Notes: generated by a model from the sequence alone, not told the origin. A stretch of DNA of 64,000 bases from Candidatus Gastranaerophilales bacterium (GCA_944325515.1 CALVAO010000007.1:1-64000); one strand, 5' to 3'. Positions 1 to 8,865 are shown, counted from the stretch's first letter. Numbers and translations: made by a program.

Positions 1-60
1 TAAAAATACTTTTGTATTTGCATCTTGCTTTTTTATTATTTTTTTATTTGGACACTTGTG

Positions 61-214
61 CCATCCAGGGAAGGAGTAGATGCAAAACTTTCGTTACCAT
101 GTTCACAGAGCTTCGCCTTCAGACCTAAACGGTCTTGCCGGCTGTGTCTGTTCGCTATCCGGACTATATATTTACCCCCGTTCGTCAGCAAATCCGCTCC
201 CATCCAGGGAAGGA
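61..214. repeat. 15-bp direct repeat pair enclosing about 124 bp
   Basis: The sequence CCATCCAGGGAAGGA occurs exactly at 61-75 and again at 200-214. The DNA between is richer in G+C than its surroundings. This could be a target duplication or part of a larger repeat family; nothing coding is seen inside. Confidence 0.6.
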
Positions 215-295
215 AGGCGCGTACTATTATTGTAATTTTACAAGGTTTTCAATAATAAAAGACTCTAAACTTAAAAATTCTAAATTCATCCCAAA

Positions 296-556
296 AACAT
301 CGCAAGCGTCGCGGGCGTGTTATGCGCAAGCATAACAATAGCCAGTAAAAGAGAGCAGGCTCAGCCTGCTGCAGCCATTTAACCCACACCCGACAGGGTG
401 TAGTAAACAATTGCGTTTTTCTCTTTCTTTGTTAACGTTTCTTTCTCTTTTTCCGCAATAAAAGAGAAAGAAATGTTAGAAAACTTTTTGAGTAAATTTG
501 TGCAAAACTAAAGTACTAACCCCTCTCCTTAGCCCTCTCCCACAAGGGGCGAGGGA
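296..556. repeat. 261-nt multi-hairpin repeat, copy 1
   Basis: Aligns almost without gaps to 12364-12624, by eye about three quarters identical. Successive hairpins: GTTATGC-GCAA-GCATAAC (319-336), AGCAGGC-TCA-GCCTGCT (354-370), ACACCC-GACA-GGGTGT (386-401) and a long stem whose arms are 434-451 and 460-477. Loops differ between copies while stems are kept, which suggests selection on RNA or DNA structure. It could be a non-coding RNA, a REP/MITE-like mobile repeat, or an attC-like site. No protein is encoded. Confidence 0.7.
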
Positions 557-628
557 ACAAAAGTCAGTAGATAATGTCAACAAAGTCAAGAGAAATTTTT
601 TTGGGGAAAAATGTATATTATAGATATA

Positions 629-694
629 CCAATTAAGGATGCCTAGCGCATCCTTAATTGGTTTAAAGGTGTGTCGTATGAACAACACACCTTT
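629..694 (-). terminator. Tandem hairpins after the NifX-type gene
   Basis: Read on the minus strand, the stop at 702 is followed by a 10-bp stem (AAAGGTGTGT pairing with ACACACCTTT, 665-694) and then a 14-bp stem (629-642 with 648-661). A likely rho-independent double terminator, although the T-tracts are short. Confidence 0.6.
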
Positions 695-701
695 ATTATG
701 A

Positions 702-1319
702 TTAATTTTTGTGATGATGACAGTGATGATGGCGATGCCCCGAACATTCGCTATGTTCGCCGCCACAGGCATTATCTCCGGTAATGAGCGTTGAATCCAG
801 ATACTGTTTTACAAGTTCTTCTATCGGAAGTTCCGGACAGCCGGATACTACTTTAACCCCTCTCTGATTTAACATATCAAGCGGGCGCGCTCCCATACCG
901 CCTGCGAGAACAATACTTGCCCCCTGTTCTGATATCCATCCGGCACTCTGGCAGCTTATACCTTCCTCAGGAGCTTTTGATTCTATATTCAAAATTTCTT
1001 TAGTTTCGGGATTTACTTCTACAAATGTAAAAGATTCTGCATGCCCAAAATGCAGACATAATTTTTTATTCTCGGTAGGTATAGCTATTTTCATAATTTT
1101 ATCTCCTTTCAATTTATCAAGATTTGATTGAAGTAATATTGCACTTTCTAAGGCTTCAGTTTCAGTCATATTATAAGAATGTGCATATTCTTTTAAAATA
1201 TTTAAAACATTTTCACTGACTCTGCGGTTAAACGGAATTCTTCGGGAACATGTACGTTTTCTCCCTGCATTAAGACGTTTTCCGCCCCAACTTTTGCCGC
1301 TGCATATAAATTCATTCAT
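702..1319 (-). CDS. RHH-like domain fused in frame to NifX/NifB-type cluster-binding domain
   Basis: A 205-aa product. The C-terminal ~130 residues, starting MKIAIPTENKK, match the dinitrogenase iron-molybdenum cofactor fold (NifX/NifB family; binds or carries metal clusters), including the family's GGMGARPLDML-type stretch and a Cys/His-rich tail ending HRHHHCHHHKN. The N-terminal ~75 residues begin GGKRLNAGRKRT and then look like a ribbon-helix-helix segment (RRVSENVLNILKEYA). The internal ATG at 1094 has a strong ribosome site (AGGAG, 1107-1103, 8 nt spacing), so the cluster-binding domain may also be made alone (130 aa). A GTG at 1340 would lie inside the promoter, so the ATG at 1319 is preferred. 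No nif genes are nearby. Confidence 0.75.
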   Translation of the reverse strand: MNEFICSGKSWGGKRLNAGRKRTCSRRIPFNRRVSENVLNILKEYAHSYNMTETEALESAILLQSNLDKLKGDKIMKIAIPTENKKLCLHFGHAESFTFVEVNPETKEILNIESKAPEEGISCQSAGWISEQGASIVLAGGMGARPLDMLNQRGVKVVSGCPELPIEELVKQYLDSTLITGDNACGGEHSECSGHRHHHCHHHKN

Positions 1320-1325
1320 ATATAA

Positions 1326-1354
1326 ATGATAAAATATCACCTTGAATTTGTCAA
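1326..1354 (-). promoter_or_regulatory. Sigma70-type promoter, predicted leaderless start
   Basis: Minus strand TTGACA (1354-1349), 17-nt spacer, TATCAT (1331-1326). A start site seven nt beyond the -10 falls on the ATG at 1319, so the mRNA would have no leader. Confidence 0.6.
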
Positions 1355-1367
1355 TACAAAATCAAAA

Positions 1368-2993
1368 TTAACATCCGTATTGTATATCAAGCCTGTTAGA
1401 AATATGTTTATCAACAGTAATCAAAGCATCAGATCGCCCGATAGGAAGAGATGAACAGCCAATCGGCGCCATAAGTTTTTTGAGTTCTATATCGGTTGCA
1501 AGAATATAGTTGACAAGGTTTTGAGCAACTTTATCAACATCAAGCCTTTTTACAAGATTGTCGTTTTGAGCAGCAATTCCTGCCGGACAAAGACCTGTAT
1601 TGCAGGCATTACATTTTCCTGTATCGCTTCCTACACAGCCGGCAATCTCCATAAGCATTCTTCCTGTAAACACACCGTTTGCACCTAGACAGATTAATTT
1701 AAACGCGTCTGCCGCAAAGCTTCCGCTCTGCCCTAAGCCGCCGCCTGCAAACAGAGGAATTTCTCCCTGCCGTCCTTGATGAACCGCAGCCAGATAGCAA
1801 TCTCTTAGCTTTGATGTAATCGGGTGTCCTGTGTGATTTAAAGAAATTTCATGTGCTGCACCTGTTCCTGCTGCAAGTCCGTCAAGGAAAAAGCCTCCTA
1901 CAATATTATATGGATCGCGCAAAAGATTATTATAAACCGAAACACTTGTAACAGATGCGGCAACCTTGATTGCAACAGGTACTCTAAAATTAAACGCAGC
2001 ATTCATTGAAAGAAACATTTTCTGAACACTCTCTTCTATTGAATATAATCCTTGATGTGTAGGCGGTGACAGTAAATCAGCCTTCGGCACCCCTCTTATT
2101 TCCTGCACATATCTTGCTACCTTACTTGCAAGTAAAAGACCGCCATCACCAGGCTTTGCCCCCTGTCCGATTTTAATCAAGATTCCCGCAGGATCTTCTG
2201 TCATATCAGGCATCGCTTTAATTATTCTGTTCCAGCCGAAATGCCCGGAAGCTATCTGCAAAATCATATATTTAACATATCGGGATTTTAAGAGTTTTGT
2301 CGGGATTCCGCCCTCTCCGGTACACATACAGATAGGAATTCCCATAACCTCGTTAAGATAAGCAGTTGCAATTGCCATCGCTTCCCACATGCGCCAGGAT
2401 ACGGCACCGATTGACATATCACCGAAAATAACCGGATAAATCCATCTGTTCGGCGGAAGTTTGGAGGTTTCTATAAGAGCCTCTCCATCTTTTCCAAAAT
2501 TTAATTTATCTGCCTTCAACACTCTTCCGAATGGTGTTCTGAGTTCAAAAGTATGCCTTTGGGCATCCAAAGACGGATCTGTCATCTGAGAAATTCTTCC
2601 GACTTTTATTTTATCCAAAGTCCGACCTTCAGTATTCAAGTTTGAACGACCGCCCTTTTTAAAAGAATCGGCTTTGACTGCGCGGTATATCACGGAATAC
2701 TTATCATCCTTATTCCTAACAGCTTTGATTGCGCCGTTCGGGCAGACATTTGCGCACATTCCGCAACCTCTGCAGTAGTTGTCCAGTGAAACATTTTGTT
2801 TTATGACAAGCACCCTGTCTGCTTTACCCTTGCCGGATATTGAATTAGATTTTCTAAGCTCTACAGCCGGTCTTATTGCATTAAACGAGCAGGCTGCCAC
2901 GCATTTCCCGCATTGAATACATTTGGACTCATCATATTCGATTATCCATGGTAAGTCATTTTTATGAATTTCATTAATTTTTACTGCTGCCAT
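1368..2993 (-). CDS. Ferredoxin-domain glutamate synthase, FMN/synthase subunit (archaeal-type GltB)
   Basis: 541 aa. The N-terminus has two [4Fe-4S] motifs, CIQCGKCVAAC and CRGCGMCANVC (within residues ~20-95). The rest is the FMN-binding synthase domain of glutamate synthase, which makes glutamate from 2-oxoglutarate and ammonia: KPGDGGLLLASKV and the [3Fe-4S] cluster segment with CNACNTGLCPAGIAAQ near the C-terminus. It lacks both the amidotransferase and GXGXG domains of large bacterial GltB. The amidotransferase is the upstream gene, which overlaps it by 13 nt, so the two are surely co-transcribed. The ferredoxin domain suggests electrons come from ferredoxin or a separate GltD-type reductase; one lies at 15248-16615. 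No GXGXG subunit is seen in this window. Confidence 0.85.
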   Translation of the reverse strand: MAAVKINEIHKNDLPWIIEYDESKCIQCGKCVAACSFNAIRPAVELRKSNSISGKGKADRVLVIKQNVSLDNYCRGCGMCANVCPNGAIKAVRNKDDKYSVIYRAVKADSFKKGGRSNLNTEGRTLDKIKVGRISQMTDPSLDAQRHTFELRTPFGRVLKADKLNFGKDGEALIETSKLPPNRWIYPVIFGDMSIGAVSWRMWEAMAIATAYLNEVMGIPICMCTGEGGIPTKLLKSRYVKYMILQIASGHFGWNRIIKAMPDMTEDPAGILIKIGQGAKPGDGGLLLASKVARYVQEIRGVPKADLLSPPTHQGLYSIEESVQKMFLSMNAAFNFRVPVAIKVAASVTSVSVYNNLLRDPYNIVGGFFLDGLAAGTGAAHEISLNHTGHPITSKLRDCYLAAVHQGRQGEIPLFAGGGLGQSGSFAADAFKLICLGANGVFTGRMLMEIAGCVGSDTGKCNACNTGLCPAGIAAQNDNLVKRLDVDKVAQNLVNYILATDIELKKLMAPIGCSSLPIGRSDALITVDKHISNRLDIQYGC

Positions 2994-4087
2994 CTTTCTA
3001 TTGTTAAATCGTCCTTTACTACTATGGTTTCGTGCTCGTTTGGATAAATATCCTGCGAAATATCTCTGTTTGGCATCAAGTCGTTAATTCCGGCAACTTC
3101 TGATGTCATAATAACAGTGTCTGCATCTTTTCCTATAACTACAGGTCTTAATTTTTTTGAATCACAAACACAAAGTAATTCTTTATTGGGAGTCACTGCG
3201 AGAAGTGTGTTTGGTCCATTTATTTCAAGATTAGATAATGAAGCTTTAATTCTGAGCAGAATTTCACAATCTTTTCTTTTTATAATCTCATCATAAGGAA
3301 GCGGTGTAATGACATGTTTAAAATACTTTAAAGACCATCCGAGAATTTTATTTACATAATGAAGAGTATATAAAAGACACTGGGAATCAGATTCAAATCC
3401 AATATATCCTTTATACAGTTTTTCTTGATAATCTCTGTTTTTCTCATAAAATGTATTTTCGCCGTTAACAAGTCCTGTATATCCTTCTAAAAAGAATGGA
3501 TGCGCTGCATATCTTACAATGTCATAATTCGTATTCTGTCTGCATTGTGCAGTTATAATACTGGAGGTTAAATCCTTATTTCCTTCCCAGAGATTAAAAT
3601 AAGTTCCGATATCCCTCGGGCTTCCGATTTCTTTTAGGGTCAAAACATCCGGCCAGAACGAATAAATAAAACCGGAATTTGTATTTTCCAGAGTATTCCG
3701 AAGCTTAATTGAAGTATCAATAAGCAATTCTTCTTTTTCTTGTTTAGTTGCGTGTTTATAACTCTTTGGATATTGCAGAACTTCAAACATATAATTAGGC
3801 ATTGCTTCTATTTTTAAGCCTTTTTTGTTGTTTATATCCGGCGACCATTGCATAACACGTGAAAATCCTGTTTCGCGCAAAACATCTTCGGCGAGCCTTG
3901 TTCCTTCCACCGTAGCAGCCATTGAAAGAAGCGGCAGATCCTTGTAGTTTTCAAACAATCCGCCCATATCCTGCATCACAAATGCAAATCCGGAATCATC
4001 GTGTCCTTCCTGCTGGCTTCTCATTAGCTTTAAGGCTATTGAGGGATGTAATTTTTTTCTTGATTTTATTGCCCCTATTCTACACAT
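2981..4087 (-). CDS. Class II glutamine amidotransferase subunit of split glutamate synthase
   Basis: 368 aa. It starts MCRIGAIK, so Cys2 becomes the N-terminal nucleophile after Met removal, as in class II (Ntn) glutamine amidotransferases. QQEGHDDSGFA is the usual GHDxxG-type signature. It hydrolyses glutamine and supplies ammonia to the partner synthase encoded directly downstream (13-nt overlap). Stand-alone amidotransferase plus ferredoxin/FMN subunit is the arrangement known from archaea and some anaerobes. No Shine-Dalgarno is visible; a -10 box lies six nt upstream, suggesting a leaderless mRNA. Confidence 0.8.
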   Translation of the reverse strand: MCRIGAIKSRKKLHPSIALKLMRSQQEGHDDSGFAFVMQDMGGLFENYKDLPLLSMAATVEGTRLAEDVLRETGFSRVMQWSPDINNKKGLKIEAMPNYMFEVLQYPKSYKHATKQEKEELLIDTSIKLRNTLENTNSGFIYSFWPDVLTLKEIGSPRDIGTYFNLWEGNKDLTSSIITAQCRQNTNYDIVRYAAHPFFLEGYTGLVNGENTFYEKNRDYQEKLYKGYIGFESDSQCLLYTLHYVNKILGWSLKYFKHVITPLPYDEIIKRKDCEILLRIKASLSNLEINGPNTLLAVTPNKELLCVCDSKKLRPVVIGKDADTVIMTSEVAGINDLMPNRDISQDIYPNEHETIVVKDDLTIERWQQ

Positions 4088-4093
4088 AAGTTG

Positions 4094-4122
4094 ATTTTAC
4101 AGTTTTTTCTTACTAGCGTCAA
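4094..4122 (-). promoter_or_regulatory. Promoter of glutamate synthase operon, predicted leaderless
   Basis: Minus strand TTGACG (4122-4117), 17-nt spacer, TAAAAT (4099-4094), then CAACTT and the ATG at 4087. The predicted +1 is at or beside the start codon and no ribosome site is present. Confidence 0.6.
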
Positions 4123-4178
4123 GTTCATTGTTGTAACTTTTCATTTATATGGTATCATTATATAGGAGAGTTAAAATC

Positions 4179-4829
4179 ATGCAGCAAAATATTTTAAGAG
4201 ATTCAAATATTACAAAAATTTATCTTATATATGTAAACACGCTTGGAGCAAGAAAAAAAGAGTCCGTAAAACTGAGATTCATGGATAAAAAAGAGTGCTA
4301 TTTTGCAGCATCGGTTCCTCCGAATTTTTCAAAGCCAAAAAGAAAAATTCCGGCAGAACTTCACGTATACACGACAGATGGTGTGTATAAAACAAAAGTT
4401 ACATTAATTGATACCAATATGTCACTGGAGGAAGTTCTTTATGAAGTAAGTATTCCTAAAACATGGGATTATACACAGCTTAGAAGCAGTTCCAGAAAAT
4501 TAGTAAAGCTTCCTGTCATAATAAAATTTAATGACGGGTTTGAAATAGAAGCAGAAACGTATGATCTTGCAACCGGAGGCATTTCATTTTTCTCCACACA
4601 GCAGATTTCCAGTATTTACAGAAAAATCTCCGGTATATTAACACTAAAACTGCCGAAAGAAACTTTAATTAATTTCCCGGACGGACAAATGACTGTAGAA
4701 ACAAGATTTGTAAGAGAAAAAAGCGATGTCGAAAATCATTTTGGCGAAACATTGTACATCTTCAAATTTATAAATTTACTTCCGGAAGATGACATGGTAC
4801 TAAAAAATTTCTTAATAAAATTAGATTAA
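4179..4829 (+). CDS. PilZ-domain protein, probable c-di-GMP receptor
   Basis: 216 aa from the ATG at 4179, chosen because AGGAGA (4164-4169) sits correctly before it; an upstream in-frame ATG at 4149 has no such site. An N-terminal ~100-residue beta-rich half (YcgR-N-like) is followed by a PilZ domain with RSSSRKLVKLPV (RxxxR) and DLATGGISF (D/NxSxxG-like, with Ala for Ser). PilZ proteins bind cyclic di-GMP and tune flagella, pili or exopolysaccharide, fitting the pilus and flagellar genes in this window. A TTGTAA-N16-TATCAT promoter lies at 4131-4158. Binding is inferred; the second motif is not perfect. Confidence 0.8.
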   Translation: MQQNILRDSNITKIYLIYVNTLGARKKESVKLRFMDKKECYFAASVPPNFSKPKRKIPAELHVYTTDGVYKTKVTLIDTNMSLEEVLYEVSIPKTWDYTQLRSSSRKLVKLPVIIKFNDGFEIEAETYDLATGGISFFSTQQISSIYRKISGILTLKLPKETLINFPDGQMTVETRFVREKSDVENHFGETLYIFKFINLLPEDDMVLKNFLIKLD

Positions 4830-4895
4830 AACTATTTGACTTTGTAAAAATTAAAACTAATAATATTATATACAGTTAGAGGCGAAGGTATTTAG

Positions 4896-5147
4896 ATGAA
4901 ACTAATAAACAGACTCAAAGTTTTTGAACAAAAATACGTTTTTTTAAGATGGGCAACCGGTGCAGAGTATGGCAAAATTACGTATGTCGGAGAAGATTAC
5001 GTTGAGTTTAATATTATTGATATAGATACTATGGAGTATAGAGAAACTACAATAATAAATTCTGGTCTTATTCTGGAAGCAATTTTCGGTGGTCCGGATA
5101 TTGCAAGAATAGTGGCAGAGATATCTTCAATGCTTCCGGATACATAA
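4896..5147 (+). CDS. Small conserved-looking protein upstream of comM
   Basis: 83 aa, not recognised. Predicted beta-strand-rich N-terminus (KYVFLRWATGAEYGKITYVG), resembling small SH3/LSm-like barrels, and a short hydrophobic helix at the C-terminus. A modest ribosome site (GAAGGT) precedes the ATG. It ends 3 nt before comM, which itself has no clear ribosome site, so the two are probably translationally coupled. Function unknown. Confidence 0.6.
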   Translation: MKLINRLKVFEQKYVFLRWATGAEYGKITYVGEDYVEFNIIDIDTMEYRETTIINSGLILEAIFGGPDIARIVAEISSMLPDT

Positions 5148-5150
5148 AGA

Positions 5151-6683
5151 ATGGTTACAAAAGCTATAACAGCTGCAACTGCAGGGATAGATGCATATAA
5201 AATAGAAATAGAAGTAGATGTTGTTAACTCTCTGCCTTCAATAAATATTGTAGGGCTTCCGGATAATGCTGTTAATGAAGCAAGAGAAAGGGTTCGTTCC
5301 GCTATCAAAAATTCCGGTTTTTCTTTCCCAAAAGGACGTTTGATTATTAATTTAGCGCCTGCAGATATCAGAAAAGAGGGAACTAATTTTGATTTGCCTA
5401 TTGCTATAGGAATTCTGAAAGAAGAAGGAATTGCTATACCGGATGACAATGAAACTGCATTTTTGGGCGAATTATCTCTTGACGGCTCAATAAGAAAAGT
5501 CAACGGAGTTTTACCGCTTGTTTCCGGATTGAAAGATGCAGGAATAAAAACAGTTTTTGTACCGGAAGAGAATGCGCGGGAGGCAGCACTGATACAGGGA
5601 ATAAATGTATATGGTGCAGCCTCTCTGGGAGATATTGTTAACCATTTTGCAGAAACTCCGCTTAAACCTACTGTAGTTAATATCAATGATTTTCTTGGTA
5701 TGCATTCTGAGCAAGATTATGTCTATGATTTTAAAGATGTGAAAGGACAACAAAAGGCAAAGAAAGCTCTGGAGATTGCAGCTGCAGGCGGACACAATGT
5801 TTTAATGTCCGGTTCTCCAGGCTCCGGAAAAACGCTGATGGCAAAATGTTTTGCATCTATTCTGCCTCCTCTGGAGCTTGAGGAAGCAATTGAACTTACC
5901 AAAATATACAGTATAAGCGGGTTATTAGAATCTGATAAGCCTCTGATTACAAAACGTCCGTATAGAGCTGTGCATCATACAGCATCTCCAAATGGAATAA
6001 TAGGCGGGGGAATAAACCCTAAACCAGGAGAAATCACACTTGCTCACAGGGGAGTGCTGTTCCTTGATGAAATGGCTGAATTTCCGCGTAATGTACTGGA
6101 AGTTTTAAGGCAGCCTATGGAGGACGGCGAAGTTACGATATCAAGGACAAGACTATCTATCAAATATCCTGCCAAGTTTACATTAATCGGCGCTATGAAC
6201 CCATGTCCCTGCGGTTTTTTAGGTGATAAGGAAAAACAATGCACCTGCAGCGATTTTCAGATTAAAAGATATCTTTCCAAGATTTCCGGTCCTCTTTTAG
6301 ATAGAATCGATTTAATAATAAATGTTCCGCGCCTTTCTTCTGACGAACTTATTAATATAAAGACAGAGTCTGAATCATCGGCGGAAATAAGAAAAAGAGT
6401 CATAAATGCAAGAAAAATTCAGACCGAAAGATATAAAGACGAGGGTATTTTTACTAACTCTGAACTTAATCCGAAACAGATAAAAAAATACTGTGCCCTT
6501 GATAAAGAATCTTCTGAATTTTTAAAGATTGCCGCACAAAAATATTCTCTCTCCGGAAGAAAATTCCATCGTATATTAAAAATTTCAAGGACGATTGCGG
6601 ATTTAGCATGCAGTAAAAATATTGAATTAAGCCATATTTCGCAGGCTTTGCAATATAGAGTTGATATGCCGGATAAAGTTTGA
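5151..6683 (+). CDS. comM: ComM/YifB-family AAA+ helicase-like ATPase
   Basis: 510 aa, the family's usual length. The N-terminal LonC-like domain (VNSLPSINIVGLPDNAVNEA) is followed by a Mg-chelatase-type AAA+ module: Walker A GSPGSGKT (~residues 222-229), Walker B GVLFLDEMAEF, the conserved TASPNGIIGGG segment and a Cys cluster MNPCPCGFLGD. ComM is a hexameric helicase that promotes branch migration during natural transformation. With pilT and pilin-like genes nearby it fits DNA uptake or type IV pilus biology. Translation is probably coupled to the 83-aa gene 3 nt upstream. Confidence 0.92.
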   Translation: MVTKAITAATAGIDAYKIEIEVDVVNSLPSINIVGLPDNAVNEARERVRSAIKNSGFSFPKGRLIINLAPADIRKEGTNFDLPIAIGILKEEGIAIPDDNETAFLGELSLDGSIRKVNGVLPLVSGLKDAGIKTVFVPEENAREAALIQGINVYGAASLGDIVNHFAETPLKPTVVNINDFLGMHSEQDYVYDFKDVKGQQKAKKALEIAAAGGHNVLMSGSPGSGKTLMAKCFASILPPLELEEAIELTKIYSISGLLESDKPLITKRPYRAVHHTASPNGIIGGGINPKPGEITLAHRGVLFLDEMAEFPRNVLEVLRQPMEDGEVTISRTRLSIKYPAKFTLIGAMNPCPCGFLGDKEKQCTCSDFQIKRYLSKISGPLLDRIDLIINVPRLSSDELINIKTESESSAEIRKRVINARKIQTERYKDEGIFTNSELNPKQIKKYCALDKESSEFLKIAAQKYSLSGRKFHRILKISRTIADLACSKNIELSHISQALQYRVDMPDKV

Positions 6684-6722
6684 TACAATAAAAAAGTACT
6701 AAAGAAAAGAGGGCAAAATAAT

Positions 6723-7397
6723 ATGATAAAGAAATTGGGGTTCACACTTGCGGAAGTTTTGATTACTATAGGTATAATCGGTGTTATTGCGGCAGTAACA
6801 CTTCCTGCTCTTAATTCAAATGTTTCAAATGCTGCTCTTGAAAAACAAACACAAAAGTTCTATACGCAGTTGAGCAGAGCATTTGACTTATATAAAGTTG
6901 ATAATGAAATCGATTCTATCACAGCGATGGATTTTGATCCGGAGGCTTTTATAAAAAAATATTTTAATTATACAGGTCAATGTAAAGAAGCAGCAGACTG
7001 CTATGCTCCTAAATATATGGAAATGGCTACAAATGAGTTAATGGATGTTCAATGGTTTGATGAAAATAATACATATGTTTTAGCAGATGGAACTGTTTTT
7101 TCATTACAATATTATGCACCAGATGAAGAAGAAGGTGGTTCTTCCTATCTTCCTATTAATGTATATTTTGACGTAAATGGCAAAAAGGGACCTAATAAAA
7201 TCGGGCGTGATTTGTGGTCTGTTAGTGTGTATTATGATGGCAGTGTAGATGAAGGAGGTATAACTCCGGAAGTACGTAAAGGCGATGCCGAAGAATTAAA
7301 GCACAGGGTTGAAGCACGTTTTGAAGGTTGTAAAACCGGAACTTACGGCGGCTGCTTCGGTCACTTTATGCGTAATAATTTTAAATTTGATTACTAA
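6723..7397 (+). CDS. Type IV pilin-like (prepilin N-terminus) protein
   Basis: 224 aa. The N-terminus IKKLGFTLAEVLITIGIIGV has a prepilin peptidase site (G|FTLAE, Glu at +5) followed by the hydrophobic spine helix (to ~residue 29). The globular part is acidic, with four Cys as two probable disulfide pairs: QCKEAADC and GCKTGTYGGC. It should be a minor pilin or pseudopilin processed by PilD and held in the inner membrane before assembly. A GAGGG ribosome site precedes the ATG. The flippase gene starts 3 nt downstream, so they are likely one operon. Confidence 0.85.
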   Translation: MIKKLGFTLAEVLITIGIIGVIAAVTLPALNSNVSNAALEKQTQKFYTQLSRAFDLYKVDNEIDSITAMDFDPEAFIKKYFNYTGQCKEAADCYAPKYMEMATNELMDVQWFDENNTYVLADGTVFSLQYYAPDEEEGGSSYLPINVYFDVNGKKGPNKIGRDLWSVSVYYDGSVDEGGITPEVRKGDAEELKHRVEARFEGCKTGTYGGCFGHFMRNNFKFDY

Positions 7398-7400
7398 GCC

Positions 7401-8834
7401 GTGGAAAGAAGAATTTTTTATAATTATTCGTTAATATTAAAGAATTTAGTACAATATTTACCTTCAAGAGGAATAATGATACTAAATTCTTTTTTTATCA
7501 TTCCGCTTTTGACGCATATTCTTGATACAAAAGAAGTCAGTATTTATCTAATTGCACTTCAGATACTTAACTTGATTTGTACATGCTCTTTTGACTGGAT
7601 TGCAAAAGGTGTTATAAGATTTTACGAAAAATATGATATTCAAGATAAACTCAATTCTTTCCTTTCAACGGTTTTCTGGTTATCAATATTCGTATATATT
7701 TTAATGCTCATAATCTATTTCTCTGCAAAAAATTTAATCATAACACAATTTGCCGTCAGCCCTCTTGTTTTTATACTGACAATTATTCTTGTTATCCCCT
7801 GCGGCATAAGACAAATTTTGTACCAAATTTTGCGAGCAAAAAACTACTACTGGCTTTATACAGGGAGTATAATACTTTATCAGCTGTTATTTGTAGCAAT
7901 ATTTCTTGCTATGGTTAATATTTTGCCCGATTCATCGGCTATTATTACAGCTATGATTATGGCTATTGCAATTATAGATATTTATATATCTGTTTCTATT
8001 GCCATAAAATATCCTGTAAACTTAGTTATTGATAAAAAAATCCTTTTTGAAATACTTAAATATGCACTTCCGCTCGTTGTTACAAGCGTGTGTTACTGGA
8101 CACTTTTTCACTCTCCTAAACTTATATTTCAATCATACAATCAGTATCTTAATACATCAGTTTTTGGTATTGCCTGGACTCTTGCAACAAATACGCTTCA
8201 GCCTGCGGCCAGTCTTTTTATGTTTGTTAATTTCCCCGTTATTATTAAAAATCATGAACACAATAAAGCCATAAGACCTTATTTTACAAGTATGATACAA
8301 ATGTACATTTTTATTATGCTTCCGCTTGTTATGGGTTTTGGTTTCTTCTCGCAAGATATAGTAAAGCTTGTACTGCCTTCAGCATACAGCCTTGTATCAT
8401 TGCTGCTTCCGCTATTTGGAATAACAATTTTTTTACATGAACTGATGAAACTTATCAATATAAAATATCATCTTACGAATAAAACATATATTGAAACGGT
8501 TCTGGGTGTAACAATTCTTGCAATATCCTGCATTATTAACCTTTTTGTCATACAAAAATATTCAATAACCGGTGCTGCTGCTGTAATGCTTTTGACCGAA
8601 ATAACACTAATTGTGACAAATAATTTTATTAAATTTAAAAATTCAAATTATATTAATTACAATAAAGTTTTTCAGTCATTTTTCAAACTTTGTATTATTA
8701 CGCTCATTTGTTACTTAATTTCAATATGCGCATTTTCCGGCAACGATACTATCATTTGTATTTTAAAACTTATTACATATTTTCTTCTCACATATACACT
8801 TTACTATGTTTTTAGAAAAAAAATCCTTCTTTAA
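7401..8834 (+). CDS. Polysaccharide (Wzx/MATE-type) flippase, multi-pass membrane protein
   Basis: 477 aa, about 12-14 hydrophobic helices across the length; layout and length fit the oligosaccharidyl-lipid flippase superfamily (Wzx/MurJ/MATE). The start is uncertain: GTG at 7401 lies 3 nt after the pilin gene with no good ribosome site, while an in-frame ATG at 7476 follows AGAGGA. It probably exports lipid-linked sugars for O-antigen, capsule or pilin glycosylation. The downstream GT2 gene and upstream pilin suggest a surface-glycan cassette. The exact substrate cannot be told. Confidence 0.78.
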   Translation: MERRIFYNYSLILKNLVQYLPSRGIMILNSFFIIPLLTHILDTKEVSIYLIALQILNLICTCSFDWIAKGVIRFYEKYDIQDKLNSFLSTVFWLSIFVYILMLIIYFSAKNLIITQFAVSPLVFILTIILVIPCGIRQILYQILRAKNYYWLYTGSIILYQLLFVAIFLAMVNILPDSSAIITAMIMAIAIIDIYISVSIAIKYPVNLVIDKKILFEILKYALPLVVTSVCYWTLFHSPKLIFQSYNQYLNTSVFGIAWTLATNTLQPAASLFMFVNFPVIIKNHEHNKAIRPYFTSMIQMYIFIMLPLVMGFGFFSQDIVKLVLPSAYSLVSLLLPLFGITIFLHELMKLINIKYHLTNKTYIETVLGVTILAISCIINLFVIQKYSITGAAAVMLLTEITLIVTNNFIKFKNSNYINYNKVFQSFFKLCIITLICYLISICAFSGNDTIICILKLITYFLLTYTLYYVFRKKILL

Positions 8835-8836
8835 GT

Positions 8837-8865
8837 TTGTTTTATCTTAAAACTTATTATATACT
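8837..8865 (+). promoter_or_regulatory. Promoter of the GT2 gene, predicted leaderless
   Basis: TTGTTT (8837-8842), 17-nt spacer, TATACT (8860-8865), then 7 nt to the ATG at 8873; no Shine-Dalgarno. Confidence 0.5.

Larger units (their letters stand above)
1..628. other. Non-coding, repeat-bearing left edge
   Basis: No convincing gene is seen; the open frames here are short, have no ribosome site and resemble nothing. The stretch holds a 15-bp direct repeat (61-75 and 200-214), a small hairpin near 125-139 (AGACC-loop-GGTCT), and a 261-nt multi-hairpin repeat (296-556) with a second copy near 12.4 kb. Confidence 0.6.

Noticed and set aside
25-335. Overlapping ORFs of 76 and 66 codons at the left edge
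   Set aside because: Low-complexity start, no ribosome site, composition like the surrounding repeats and no protein-like pattern.
476-772. 98-codon minus-strand ORF overlapping the NifX-type gene
   Set aside because: It crosses a terminator hairpin pair and reads out of frame with a clear gene; no ribosome site.
4997-5795. Antisense ORFs of 229 and 94 codons opposite comM
   Set aside because: Shadow frames of a well-supported gene with intact family motifs.
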